Source of the DNA: Saccharospirillum sp.
GTDB lineage: Bacteria; Pseudomonadota; Gammaproteobacteria; Pseudomonadales; Natronospirillaceae
Direction of reading: 5' to 3'
NCBI GenBank assembly: GCA_018402545.1
Contig: JAGYIL010000002.1
Location: 372,001-436,000, forward strand
DNA: 64,000 nt
Below, piece after piece: positions 52,742 to 61,869 of this stretch; positions within the stretch are counted from its first letter, which is position 1; the number at the start of each line of letters is the position of its first letter. The notes under the pieces were generated by a model. It had not been told where the DNA came from, did not search any database, and was given only the letters and a program-made list of their open reading frames with translations. The position numbers and the translations under genes were made by a program.

Positions 52742-54607
52742 ATGTCTGCACAACGGTTTCACCTGGTCTGCCTGGGCTTTCAGGATTCAGTGTCCAACAA
52801 GACTCAGCTCAGCCTCACGCTCAAGGAACAACTTAAACTGAGCGACGCCCAGCTGGCCGATCTGATGGCCAGCCGGCGAACCGTGCTGGCGCGCAACCTG
52901 CCGGAAGAGAAAGCCCGTCAGTGGGCTAAAAAACTCACCCGGGCCGGCCTGATCATCGAAGCTGAAACGGCGACGGCGAACCAGAAAATCTCGGCCGATG
53001 AACTGCGCCAGCATTTGCTCGACGGCGGGCTCAGTCACTATTTTGCCGGGCGTTATCGCCACCCGGATGAAGAGCTGGAAACCCGGTTCAGCCTGCTCAT
53101 TCTGGCCGCTATTCCCTTTGCGATTTATCTGGTGTTACCGCTGATCGCATTGCTGCTGGTAATGCCGCTGATCTCGGTGTCAGTCTGGACCAGCCAGGCT
53201 GGTGCCGCCCTGACGCAATTGATCATCGCCGGTGTTCTGCTGGTGCCCGCGGCACTGTTCAGGCCGCGACGCCCGCCAGCAGAGGGGCTGGAGCTGGACC
53301 CGGATACCGAATTGCTGTTGTTCGCGCTGACGCATGAAATTTCCACCTATTTGAACACCGCCTCGGTCACCGCCATTCGCATCACAAATGCGCCCTTCGT
53401 CACGGTACGCCAGAGTTCACTGCAATGGCTGCGGCGCCGGTGCGAGGTGGAGATCGGCCTGCCCTATCTTCAGGCGGTAACCCTGCAGCAACTGACCGGC
53501 GAAATGACCCGGCAACTGGGTGCCCTGGCACCACCCTTTACCTACTGGACCTGGGGGGCTTTCAACCAGTGGCAACACACACTGGCGCGACTTAAGCCCG
53601 ACTGGTCCGGCGCCCTGATGTTGCGCGTCGCGCCCATGGTCGAGCACCTTCAGGCTCGCCAGGAAGCCATGATGCAAACCCTGATCGGACACCGGGAAGC
53701 GCGCCAGGTAACGCGGTTGACCCGCAAGCTGAACAGCCTGATGCCCGTCTGGCCCGAATTTCAGTCGTTTTGCACCACTATGGGAGTAACGGTGGATCAG
53801 TGGCCGGAATGGATCGGCCCGGCAGAATCGATTCCTGATGCCGATGAGGAAACCAGCCAGGGCCAGTTTCGCATGGCCTCGCCTGCAACCTGGGTGCTGT
53901 CCAGCGCGGCGGGTTATCACAAAGCCCTGAACCGCGAGGCCGGGGTTCGAATGCCTGCCGGCACCCTGCTCAAGCACTACCAAACCTACCAGAAGCACCA
54001 GCAACGGGTTAACCAGACCGGTATTGGCGTGGATGCGCTGGTGCCGCCTGCCAGTGCGATCAGTGGCAAAGCCGTGCGGCCCGCACAGGTGATGCGTCAC
54101 TACAATGCCACCCGGGCCACGCAAAAAGCCGCCATGGCTCACGCCCTGGGGCTGCAAAAGAACCCACCCAAGCAGGATCTGGCATCGCTGACCCAGCGCT
54201 GGCGCAGCAGTGCTCAGGGTGTGTGGCCCAGGGCAGCCTTGTCACACCCGAATCTGGCGCTGGGCAAGACGCTGTTTTCCGCCTTGCAGTCGGCGCAGCA
54301 ACTGCACCTCTGGGCCGGGTTCGAACCCGCAACCCAGGAAGCAACCTCACTGCGTGATCGTCAGTTAGCCCGGCTGTACCTGAACTGGTACCAAACCATG
54401 CTCAAATTGCCCGCGCTTCCCCTGGGCGCTCCTGCCGGCCGGCAAAGCCTGGCCCTGCAACTGGCGTTGCCTGAACAATGGGATGCCACGGGAGGCCTGT
54501 CGCAGACCGGTCGCTGGGTCAACACTCTGCAAATCTACTGGACGATGGTGGCGGGCAGTCTGCTAAACTCTGGCGCTGAGTCAGAGACTGAGCAGGCTGC
54601 GGCCTGA
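52742..54607 (+). CDS. large membrane protein of unknown function with L7/L12-C-like N-terminus
   Basis: 621 residues from ATG 52742. Residues 5-75 (FHLVCLGFQDSVSNKTQLSL, LKLSDAQLADLMASRRTVLARNLPEEKARQWAKKLTRAGLIIEAE) have the pattern of the bL7/L12 C-terminal fold used as an adaptor in other envelope proteins. Two helices follow (LLILAAIPFAIYLVLPLIALLLVMPLI, AALTQLIIAGVLLVPAALF). The remaining ~400 residues are soluble, helical and not recognised. LTHEIST is not a complete HExxH zinc site. The gene follows the two GTPases after 225 bp and precedes the DUF924 gene by 7 bp. Confidence 0.72.
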   Translation: MSAQRFHLVCLGFQDSVSNKTQLSLTLKEQLKLSDAQLADLMASRRTVLARNLPEEKARQWAKKLTRAGLIIEAETATANQKISADELRQHLLDGGLSHYFAGRYRHPDEELETRFSLLILAAIPFAIYLVLPLIALLLVMPLISVSVWTSQAGAALTQLIIAGVLLVPAALFRPRRPPAEGLELDPDTELLLFALTHEISTYLNTASVTAIRITNAPFVTVRQSSLQWLRRRCEVEIGLPYLQAVTLQQLTGEMTRQLGALAPPFTYWTWGAFNQWQHTLARLKPDWSGALMLRVAPMVEHLQARQEAMMQTLIGHREARQVTRLTRKLNSLMPVWPEFQSFCTTMGVTVDQWPEWIGPAESIPDADEETSQGQFRMASPATWVLSSAAGYHKALNREAGVRMPAGTLLKHYQTYQKHQQRVNQTGIGVDALVPPASAISGKAVRPAQVMRHYNATRATQKAAMAHALGLQKNPPKQDLASLTQRWRSSAQGVWPRAALSHPNLALGKTLFSALQSAQQLHLWAGFEPATQEATSLRDRQLARLYLNWYQTMLKLPALPLGAPAGRQSLALQLALPEQWDATGGLSQTGRWVNTLQIYWTMVAGSLLNSGAESETEQAAA

Positions 54608-54614
54608 AACGCCG

Positions 54615-55208
54615 ATGAAACCCTGGCAATCCGTGCTCGATTTCTGGTTTGGTGACCAGGAACCGCCCGAGCCGCACTATCAAAAACGCTGGTTCAGCGG
54701 TGGCAAGGAAACCGACCGGCTGATCGCCGAACGGTTCGCTGCCGACCACCAGCGCGCCATCGATGGCGAATTGAACGCCTGGCTCGAACACCCGGAAGGG
54801 CGCCTGGCGCTGATCATTCTGGTCGATCAGTTCAGTCGCAATCTCTATCGCGGGCGTGCCGAGGCATTTGCCTGGGATCCGCTTGCCCTGCAGTGGAGCC
54901 AGCAAGCGCTCGATAACGGACATCTGTCGTTGCTCGGCATGAGTGGCCGTATGTTCTGCCTGATGCCGCTGATGCACGCCGAGTCACTGGAGTGCCATCA
55001 GATACTGGGCCAGCAAATCGACCAGTTGTTTAACGATTTCCCCAGCGCCCGGGAAGCTCTGAAAAGCTTTCACGATGCCGCCGGAGAGCACCGGGGCATC
55101 ATTGAGCAATTCGGCCGGTACCCGCACCGAAATACCGTTCTGAATCGGCCGTCGACCCCGGCCGAGCAAGATTACCTCTCACAGAATAACGCCCGCTTTG
55201 GTCAATAA
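54615..55208 (+). CDS. DUF924 family protein
   Basis: 197 residues: VLDFWFGDQEPPEPHYQKRWFSGGKETDRLIAERF, HPEGRLALIILVDQFSRNLYRGRAEAFAWDPLALQWSQQAL, FCLMPLMHAESLECH and FHDAAGEHRGIIEQFGRYPHRNTVLNRPSTPAEQDYL. This is an all-helical TPR-like DUF924 protein of unknown function; the family is widespread in proteobacteria. It sits 7 bp behind the large membrane-protein gene, and its stop lies 54 bp before the DsbA-like start. Confidence 0.9.
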   Translation: MKPWQSVLDFWFGDQEPPEPHYQKRWFSGGKETDRLIAERFAADHQRAIDGELNAWLEHPEGRLALIILVDQFSRNLYRGRAEAFAWDPLALQWSQQALDNGHLSLLGMSGRMFCLMPLMHAESLECHQILGQQIDQLFNDFPSAREALKSFHDAAGEHRGIIEQFGRYPHRNTVLNRPSTPAEQDYLSQNNARFGQ

Positions 55209-55262
55209 ATGATCAGCTCTCGTCTATACTGTGGCCAAAACCCTCACGTTGTTGGAGACACC

Positions 55263-56015
55263 ATGTTTAACGCACGCACCCCTTTCGCACGGTTACGCTT
55301 ACTGTTATTGATGCCCCTGCTGGCATTGACGGCGGTCTTTGCCCAGGCAGAAGACCTGACGGAAGACGACGTTAACCAGATGGTGCGCAACTACATTCTG
55401 GAAAACCCTGAAATCATCATGGAAGCCATTGGCATTCTGCAAGAGCGGGAACAGGCAGCCCAGCAGGCCAGCGAAAATCAGTTGCTCGCCGACGCTGGCG
55501 ACCTGTTGGTCAGAACTGCCAAGGATCCGGTGGGTGGTAATCCGGACGGTGACATCACCCTGGTTGAATTTTTCGATTACAACTGCGGCTACTGCAAACG
55601 TGCTTCGGAAACCGTTAAGGCCTTGACGGAAGCTAACCCGAATCTGCGTGTTGTGTATAAGGAGTGGCCGATACTGTCGGAGACCTCAGTGACGGCTGCA
55701 CGCGTTGGCCTGGCCATTAATGAACTCTACCCGGATCAGTATCAGACGTATCACGATGCCCTGCTGGCTCGCCCCGGTGCCCTGCGTCAGAATAGTGAAG
55801 TATGGGAGGTGGTTGACTCGTTAGGGCTTGATCGTGCTGAACTGGAAGAAGAAACCAAAGCCGACTGGGTCCAACAGAACCTGGCCAGCAACCGGGCATT
55901 AGCCCAGCAACTGAACATTACCGGCACACCCACCTTTGTAGTGGGTACAGAGATTTTGCGCGGGGCCTATCCGCAGGCCGATATTCAGGCCGCCATTGAC
56001 GCCAACTTGCAATAA
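55263..56015 (+). CDS. DsbA-family thiol oxidoreductase with ScsC/Com1-type N-terminal domain
   Basis: 250 residues from ATG 55263 with GGAG 6 nt upstream. A signal peptide (LRLLLLMPLLALTAVFAQA) is followed by an N-terminal helical oligomerisation segment (LTEDDVNQMVRNYILENPEIIMEAIGILQEREQ), as in ScsC and Com1. The thioredoxin fold carries CGYC (FDYNCGYCKRASE), and the cis-proline loop is GTPTFVVG. It should act in the periplasm as a disulfide isomerase or oxidase, perhaps in copper or oxidative stress. The likely terminator at 56025 follows. Confidence 0.92.
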   Translation: MFNARTPFARLRLLLLMPLLALTAVFAQAEDLTEDDVNQMVRNYILENPEIIMEAIGILQEREQAAQQASENQLLADAGDLLVRTAKDPVGGNPDGDITLVEFFDYNCGYCKRASETVKALTEANPNLRVVYKEWPILSETSVTAARVGLAINELYPDQYQTYHDALLARPGALRQNSEVWEVVDSLGLDRAELEEETKADWVQQNLASNRALAQQLNITGTPTFVVGTEILRGAYPQADIQAAIDANLQ

Positions 56016-56041
56016 ATAAACCCCGGGCCCGAAACGGGCCC
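56016..56041. terminator. bidirectional terminator between dsbA-like and GGDEF/EAL genes
   Basis: GGGCCCG-aaa-CGGGCCC (56025-56041) forms a 7-bp stem. On the minus strand GGGGTTTATTTATT follows, supplying a T-rich tract for the GGDEF/EAL gene. The plus strand lacks a U-tract. Confidence 0.6.
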
Positions 56042-56103
56042 TGGTGCTTCGGCGGGTGAGTCTAGAAACAGGCTCAACCGCCCTGTGTCGTTTCTACCCT
56101 TGA

Positions 56104-58725
56104 TCAGTTGGCAAATTGCGCCCAGCGATGCTGTAGTTGCTCCGCGGTTTCAGGACGGCCGAATAAATAGCCCTGATACGCCAGACACCCTTCCTGTCTC
56201 AGCCATTCACGTTGTTCCTCCGTTTCAACCCCTTCGGCGATGACGTTCAGGTCGAGACTGTGCCCGAGACCGATGATGGTGCGAGCAATGGCAGCGGCGA
56301 CTGGGTCTTTAAGTACGTCGGCAACAAAGGTCTGGTCGATTTTTAGTTGAGCCAGAGGCAATCGCTTCAGATAGGCAAGTGAAGAGTAGCCGGTGCCAAA
56401 ATCATCGAGCGCTACGTCCACCCCCATGGCCTTAAGTTCGCTGATGTTGCGAATGGCATCATCCAGATCGTCGATCAGCATGGTTTCTGTCAACTCCAGC
56501 TTTAATTTATCCGGCCGTGCGCCGGTCTGGGCCAGTACGTCGGCCACGATGGCGGTAAAATCCGCAGAGCGAAACTGCACCGCGCTGACATTGACCGATA
56601 ATGACAGGCCAGAGGTTTCGGCTTGCCCAGCCCATTGCACCAGTTGCTGGCAAGCCGTCAGTAATACCCAGCGGCCCAGTGGCAGGATCAGCCCATTGCG
56701 CTCGGCCAGTGGAATAAATTCCAAAGGCGAGACAAGACCACGCTGCGGGTGTTGCCAGCGCAGCAGCGCCTCAGCACCAATGGCCTGTTGCCGGTCATCA
56801 AATTGAAGCTGGTACACCAGAAAGAAATCCTGGTCGGCCAGGCTGGTTCGCATATCGGCATCGAGTGCCAGTCGATTTTGCAGTGCCGTATGCATTTCCT
56901 GGGTAAAGAGGCAGTATCCGTTACGTCCATTCAGCTTCGCCTGGTGCATGGCAACTTCGGCGTGTTTAAGCGTTTGCGCCAGGTCCCCCGCCTCTCCGGG
57001 CTCAAGCAGTGCCAGGCCAATGCTGGCGGTGCAGTGATTGCTGAATTCACGCCACTGATAGCCATTGCGCATTAGTTGGACCACCGTTTCACAGAACTCG
57101 GTGGCCGGGGTGGCCGGTGAGCCCTCTGTGAACATCAGAATGACGAATTCATCGGCGCCGAGATGAATCAAATGGCCCCCCTCAGGCAGTGCGTTGGTAA
57201 GCCGATGAACGACTTCAATCAATAACTGGTCTCCGTAGTCGTGCCCGCGGGTATCGTTGATGTCTTTGAAGTCATCCAGGTCGAGTACCATCAGCGCGAG
57301 CCCCTGTTGCGGTGGCCGGTTGAGGGTGGGGTCAAGGTAATCAAACAGATAGGCGCGATTGGGCAGTCCGGTCAGCGTCTCGTAGTAGGCCAGATACTGA
57401 ATTCTGGCTTCCCGGCGCTTCTCTTCGGTAATGTCTGTGGAAATACCGCACAGGGCATAAATTGACCCCTGATGATCGTGCAATGGAATCTTGATCGATA
57501 AGAAGGTTCGTTCCTCATCGCCGGCCATATAGGCCTCTTCTGCTCGCAACGGGCGTCCTTGCGCGAAGACTTGTCGGTCGTTGTTCAGGAAAAGCGTTGC
57601 CTCCGTATCACCAAACAGATCCGTATCGGTCTGGTTGATGATCTCTTCTTCTCCCTTGCCCAGAAAATCGAGCAGCTGCTGATTGGCATACTGGTATTTG
57701 AAATCGTGATTCTTGATATAAATGAAGGCACCGACACTGTCGAGAATGGTTGTCAGCTTGCGTTCACTGTCTGACAAGGCGCGGGTACGCACACCGACCA
57801 GATGGCGCAACCAGGTAATCAGCAAAACGGTAATGGCGAGCAAACCCAGGGCTGACGCCAGCGAGAGCACCAGCCAGCGCGGAATCAGGGGTTTGGGGGG
57901 CAGGGTCTGCCAGCGATTGAGGATGTCGAAGTAAACGGAGTCGTTGTCTACCCGCCAGAGCGTCAGTTGCCGGTCGATCGCGTCCAGCAGGGCGCCATTC
58001 TGGCCCTTGAGGGTGGCGAAATACAACTGCGAGGGCTGAAACGCAATCGGGGTGGCTACCAGGTTGTACTGGGCGGCGTGCAAGGCGCCGTACAGGTAGT
58101 TAGAGACGGCGACATCGGCCTCGCCATCACGCACTTTGCGAAACGCCTCCGGGTAGTTCGGGGCTTCAATAAGCTCGGTTTGGAGGCCGAAGCTGGTCAG
58201 CATCGACTGAAAAAACGGCCGTTGAACGGAATCTTGCAGCACCACAACCCGGGCGTCGTTTAACTGAAAAATAGAGACAATGGACTGTTCAGGCTGGCTG
58301 TAGAGCTGTGACCAGCTGTTCAACGCAGGCTGTTGATGAAAATCAAAGCGCTGCAGGCGCTCTTCGGTTAGGGCAACATCCGGCATCAAATCGAGTTCGC
58401 CCGTTTCAATCCAATTCAGACACTGGCTCCAATTGCAGGGCCGGTAATCTAGCGTCCAGTTTTCTGCGGCGGCGATGTTTTCCAGCAAATCAATGAATAT
58501 GCCTGCTGGTTCTCCGGTGGCGCGGGTAAATATTTTGGGTTCGTTCTCATAAAGCCCGACTCGCACCACCTGGCCCTGGCCAGAGATGTCAGACTCGGCC
58601 ACGCTGAACTGGGAGAGCATTACAATTGGGATGACCCCAATTAATAGCCAGATCGATAACGGTCGTCGCCCCGAAGCGGTCTGCCGCCGCCGGGCCGCCG
58701 GGTATTTGAAAGCTAGCAAGGTCAA
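56104..58725 (-). CDS. periplasmic-sensing GGDEF/EAL protein, probable cyclic-di-GMP phosphodiesterase
   Basis: 873 residues from TTG 58725, chosen because GGGGAGG stands 7 nt upstream; the frame is open to 58833. Domains: membrane helix near residue 25; an SBP_bac_3 amino-acid-binding-like periplasmic domain (VRVGLYENEPKIFTRATGEPAGIFIDLLENIA, ~50-270); a helix (RWLVLSLASALGLLAITVLLITWL); PAS (LDSVGAFIYIKNHDFKYQYANQQLLDFLG); a GGDEF domain with GADEF and weakened metal site; and an intact EAL domain (GAEALLRW, SVNVSAVQF, LELTETML, DDFGTGYSSLAYLK, AEGVET). It probably degrades c-di-GMP, with the cyclase half regulatory, responding to a small ligand in the periplasm. Confidence 0.9.
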   Translation of the reverse strand: MTLLAFKYPAARRRQTASGRRPLSIWLLIGVIPIVMLSQFSVAESDISGQGQVVRVGLYENEPKIFTRATGEPAGIFIDLLENIAAAENWTLDYRPCNWSQCLNWIETGELDLMPDVALTEERLQRFDFHQQPALNSWSQLYSQPEQSIVSIFQLNDARVVVLQDSVQRPFFQSMLTSFGLQTELIEAPNYPEAFRKVRDGEADVAVSNYLYGALHAAQYNLVATPIAFQPSQLYFATLKGQNGALLDAIDRQLTLWRVDNDSVYFDILNRWQTLPPKPLIPRWLVLSLASALGLLAITVLLITWLRHLVGVRTRALSDSERKLTTILDSVGAFIYIKNHDFKYQYANQQLLDFLGKGEEEIINQTDTDLFGDTEATLFLNNDRQVFAQGRPLRAEEAYMAGDEERTFLSIKIPLHDHQGSIYALCGISTDITEEKRREARIQYLAYYETLTGLPNRAYLFDYLDPTLNRPPQQGLALMVLDLDDFKDINDTRGHDYGDQLLIEVVHRLTNALPEGGHLIHLGADEFVILMFTEGSPATPATEFCETVVQLMRNGYQWREFSNHCTASIGLALLEPGEAGDLAQTLKHAEVAMHQAKLNGRNGYCLFTQEMHTALQNRLALDADMRTSLADQDFFLVYQLQFDDRQQAIGAEALLRWQHPQRGLVSPLEFIPLAERNGLILPLGRWVLLTACQQLVQWAGQAETSGLSLSVNVSAVQFRSADFTAIVADVLAQTGARPDKLKLELTETMLIDDLDDAIRNISELKAMGVDVALDDFGTGYSSLAYLKRLPLAQLKIDQTFVADVLKDPVAAAIARTIIGLGHSLDLNVIAEGVETEEQREWLRQEGCLAYQGYLFGRPETAEQLQHRWAQFAN

Positions 58726-58897
58726 TCGCGCACCTCCCCACTGTGATTTAACCGGAGCCGGGTAGCCGCCGGTATAATAGTGGATCAGTCTAGACGCTTT
58801 TTTTAACACCGTAAGTCGGAATGACCAGGCCAAACCTATCTGGTCTGAGTCAACCTGGCGGAAATCAATGAGCTTGCCAGGGTTTGGCAGCAGCCGG

Positions 58898-59653
58898 TTA
58901 TGATTGTTGCTTGCGGTTTACCCGTTCGTTCTGCGCCTGAATACGGGTTAAGCCATCACTGATGACTGTGTGAGCAAGTTTGGTGCCTTCACTGGCTTTC
59001 AGACTGCCGAGGTCAATGGGCGGGTGAATGATGACGTCGATGGTGCCCGGCAGCTTCACGAAGCGCTTGTTCAGCCAGTAATCGCCGGAATTGTGGGTTA
59101 CCGGAATCAGCGGCACGCCCGCGTCCTTGGCCAGCCGTGCGCCCCCTTGCTGAAAATTACGAACCTTGTGGGGTTCTGCCCGGGTACCTTCTGGGAAAAT
59201 CAGCACGAAAATACCGTCGTTCAGGCGCGGGATGCCCTGTTCGAGAATCTGGTTCATGGCGCCTACCCGGTCTGCCCGGTCGATCGCGATGGGGCGCAAC
59301 ATTGAGAAGGTCCACCCGAAGAAGGGAATTTTCAGCAGGCTGCGTTTGATCACCTGCGTCTGGGGCCGAAACAGCCTCTGCAGGAAGAAGGTTTCCCAGG
59401 CCGACTGGTGATTGGAGACCACCACACCGGCGTTTCCATCGAGATTTTCGAGCCCGGTAATGCGGTACTTGATGCCCAGAATCCAGCGGCTGGCGAACAC
59501 GGTCAGCTTGGCCCAGGTGCCGACCACGAAGTGATAGCGCATCCGGTAGGGCAGCAAATAGGCAAACAGGGCACAGAACGATGCCCACAAAATAGTGAAA
59601 GGCCCGTAGAAAAAGGCATAAAAAACAAAGGTTCGCAGGTAGGCCAACCACAT
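58898..59653 (-). CDS. plsC: 1-acyl-sn-glycerol-3-phosphate acyltransferase
   Basis: 251 residues. Two N-terminal hydrophobic segments (LAYLRTFVFYAFFYGPFTILWASFCALFAYLL) anchor it. The acyltransferase motifs are SNHQSAWETFF (HxxxxE instead of the usual HxxxxD), KIPFFGWTF, VLIFPEGTRAE and GVPLIPVTHNSG. It makes phosphatidate from lysophosphatidate at the inner membrane. The Glu in the first motif occurs in a subgroup of PlsC-like enzymes. It is followed by the GGDEF/EAL gene and preceded by glyS on the same strand. Confidence 0.93.
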   Translation of the reverse strand: MWLAYLRTFVFYAFFYGPFTILWASFCALFAYLLPYRMRYHFVVGTWAKLTVFASRWILGIKYRITGLENLDGNAGVVVSNHQSAWETFFLQRLFRPQTQVIKRSLLKIPFFGWTFSMLRPIAIDRADRVGAMNQILEQGIPRLNDGIFVLIFPEGTRAEPHKVRNFQQGGARLAKDAGVPLIPVTHNSGDYWLNKRFVKLPGTIDVIIHPPIDLGSLKASEGTKLAHTVISDGLTRIQAQNERVNRKQQS

Positions 59654-59756
59654 AGCGTCAGCTCTCGCCAGATTAAAAGTGGCGCCCAGTGTACCGACAA
59701 ACAGTGTCCGGGCGATGTCGTTTAAGTGAATTTAGCCTTTCCCCGGGGGAAGAGAC

Positions 59757-59776
59757 GCGGGCCGGAGCCGGCCCGC
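59757..59776 (-). terminator. GC-rich hairpin after glyS
   Basis: GCGGGCCGG (59757-59765) and CCGGCCCGC (59768-59776) are perfectly complementary around two bases, starting 12 bp after the glyS stop. A pyrimidine-rich TCTCTTCCCCC follows on the minus strand; it is a probable terminator, though without a pure U-tract. Confidence 0.5.
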
Positions 59777-59787
59777 CTTCACTCGCC

Positions 59788-61863
59788 TTACTGGGCCTGG
59801 AGCACGGAAATGTCGGCCACTTTCAGGAACAGTTGGCGCAGTTTCGACAATACTGCCAGACGGTTGGAGCGTACCGCGGCATCGTCGGCCATTACCATCA
59901 CACCATCAAAGTAGGCATCGACGCTGTCGCGCAGGCTGGCCAGGTGCTGCAGGGCGCCCTGGTAGTCCACCACGGCCAGCATGGGCGTGATATGCGCCTC
60001 GGCCGACTGTATCGCCTGCCAGAGCGTGCTTTCGGCGTCGGTCTCAAACAGTGCGACGTCAACCTCCTCTCGAATGTCACCGTCGGCCTTGGCCAGCAGG
60101 TTTGAAACACGCTTGTTGGCCGCCGCCAGAGCTTCGGCTTCAACCAGATGGCTGAAGCTGGCCACGGCTTTCACCCGGCGGTCGATGTCCAGCGGCCGGC
60201 TCGGGTTCAGCGCCCGCACGGCCTGGAACACATCGTGGCGGAAACCGGCGTCGGCGTACCAGGCACTGAAGCGGTCGAGCGCATAGTCGACCACCTGAGG
60301 CACCAGGGTGTCGCGCTGCGGCAGATCCGCATGCTGATCGGCGGCGAAGGTGACCAGCTCGACCAGGTCCAGATCCAGATCCCGTTCGACCAGAATGCGC
60401 AACACCCCCAGCGCTGCACGACGCAGGGCGAAGGGGTCTTTGGTGCCGGTTGGCGGCTGGCCGATGCCGAACAGGCCGGAGAGGTTATCGAGCCGGTCGG
60501 CCAGGGCTACGGCCATGCCAGTGCGGCTCAGTGGCAGTTCGTCACCGGCACCGGCCGGGCGGTATTGTTCAATAATGGCCTGAGCCACGGCCTTGGGTTC
60601 GCCGTCGTGCAGGGCATAGTAGTAACCGGCGATGCCTTGCATGTCGTCGAATTCAAACACCATGTCGGTGACCAGATCGGCCTTGGCCAGCCAGGCGGCG
60701 CGTTCTGCCTGCTCGATGTTGTCACCGAGTTGTCGGGCAATTTCGCCGGCAATGGCGCTCAATCGGGTAGCCTTGTCGTACATCGAGCCTAATTGCTGCT
60801 GAAAGGTTACCGATTTGAGTTTCTCGACCCGGTCGACCAGCGGCGTCTTGCGATCGGTATCCCAAAAGAAAGCGGCGTCGGCCAGGCGCGGGCGAATGAC
60901 CTTCTCGTTACCAGCGATCACCTGGGCCGGGTCTTTGCTTTCCAGGTTGGCGATAAAGACAAAGCGCGGTGCCAGCTCGCCCTTGCTGTCGTGGGTGGGG
61001 AAGTATTTCTGGTGTTCCTGCATCGACGAAACCAGCGCCTCGGCCGGTACCGACAGGAAGCGGGATTCGAAGCTACCGAGCAAGGCGACCGGCCATTCAT
61101 TCAGTGCCGTCACTTCGTCGAGTAGATCGGGGTCGATGACGACCTCAACGCCTTCGGCTTTCGCCACGGCTTTTGCCTGGGTTTCGATGTAGTCGCGGCG
61201 CTCATTGAACGACGCCAGCACCTTGCCCTGTGAGCGCAGTGTTTCGGCATAGGCAGCCGGTGCGGAAATCTCGATATCGATCGGTGCGTGGAAACGATGG
61301 CCACGGCTCAACCGGCCAGATTCAATGCCATACACGGTGGCCGGTACAACATCGTTGCCCAGCAGCATCACCAGCCACTGCACCGGACGCACAAACTCGT
61401 CGCGGCTCGTGCCCCAGCGCATGCGCTTGGGAATCGGCAGGGCATCGAGGGTTTGCTGGACCAGCTCTGGCAACAAATCGGCGGTGGCTTTGCCAGGTTC
61501 AACGCCCCGGTAAACCAGCCATTCGCCTTTGTCGGTTTCCATGCGTTCCAGTGCGTCGACACTGACGCCATTACCGCGGGCAAAGCCCTCGGCAGCTTTT
61601 GTTGGTTTGCCATCGGCATCAAAGGCGGCTTTGACGGCGGGACCACGGCGTTCGAAGGCCTCGTCGGGCTGTGCCAGCCCCAGGTCGCGAATCAAAACGG
61701 CCAGGCGTCTCGGCGCGCCATAGCGTTCGGTGTCGCCAAAGCTCACCCCGGCGTCTTTCAGACGCTGGGTCAGGCCATCGGCGAAGGCATCCTGTAAGGG
61801 TTTCAGTGCCTTGGGCGGCAGTTCTTCGGTGCCCAGTTCTATCAGAAAATCAGCCTGTGTCAT
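59788..61863 (-). CDS. glyS: glycyl-tRNA synthetase beta subunit
   Basis: 691 residues, normal length. TQADFLIELGTEELPPKALKPLQDAF is the diagnostic start. Further motifs are YGAPRRLAVLIRDL, VRPVQWLVMLLG, MQEHQKYFPTHDSKGELAPRFVFIANLESKDP, RPRLADAAFFWDTDRK and a C-terminal DALR-like anticodon-binding part (KRVSNLLAKADGD, ERDLDLDLVELV). It forms the alpha2beta2 class II synthetase with GlyQ. It starts 7 bp after glyQ ends, in one operon. Confidence 0.97.
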   Translation of the reverse strand: MTQADFLIELGTEELPPKALKPLQDAFADGLTQRLKDAGVSFGDTERYGAPRRLAVLIRDLGLAQPDEAFERRGPAVKAAFDADGKPTKAAEGFARGNGVSVDALERMETDKGEWLVYRGVEPGKATADLLPELVQQTLDALPIPKRMRWGTSRDEFVRPVQWLVMLLGNDVVPATVYGIESGRLSRGHRFHAPIDIEISAPAAYAETLRSQGKVLASFNERRDYIETQAKAVAKAEGVEVVIDPDLLDEVTALNEWPVALLGSFESRFLSVPAEALVSSMQEHQKYFPTHDSKGELAPRFVFIANLESKDPAQVIAGNEKVIRPRLADAAFFWDTDRKTPLVDRVEKLKSVTFQQQLGSMYDKATRLSAIAGEIARQLGDNIEQAERAAWLAKADLVTDMVFEFDDMQGIAGYYYALHDGEPKAVAQAIIEQYRPAGAGDELPLSRTGMAVALADRLDNLSGLFGIGQPPTGTKDPFALRRAALGVLRILVERDLDLDLVELVTFAADQHADLPQRDTLVPQVVDYALDRFSAWYADAGFRHDVFQAVRALNPSRPLDIDRRVKAVASFSHLVEAEALAAANKRVSNLLAKADGDIREEVDVALFETDAESTLWQAIQSAEAHITPMLAVVDYQGALQHLASLRDSVDAYFDGVMVMADDAAVRSNRLAVLSKLRQLFLKVADISVLQAQ

Positions 61864-61869
61864 GTGGTC

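Noticed and set aside
53325-53345. LTHEIST as a zinc-protease HExxH motif in the 621-residue membrane protein.
   Set aside because: The second histidine is missing (HEIST), so a metalloprotease call is not supported.
54310-54335. GGGTTCGAACCC resembling a tRNA T-arm.
   Set aside because: It lies inside the unknown membrane-protein coding region and has no acceptor, D or anticodon arm around it.
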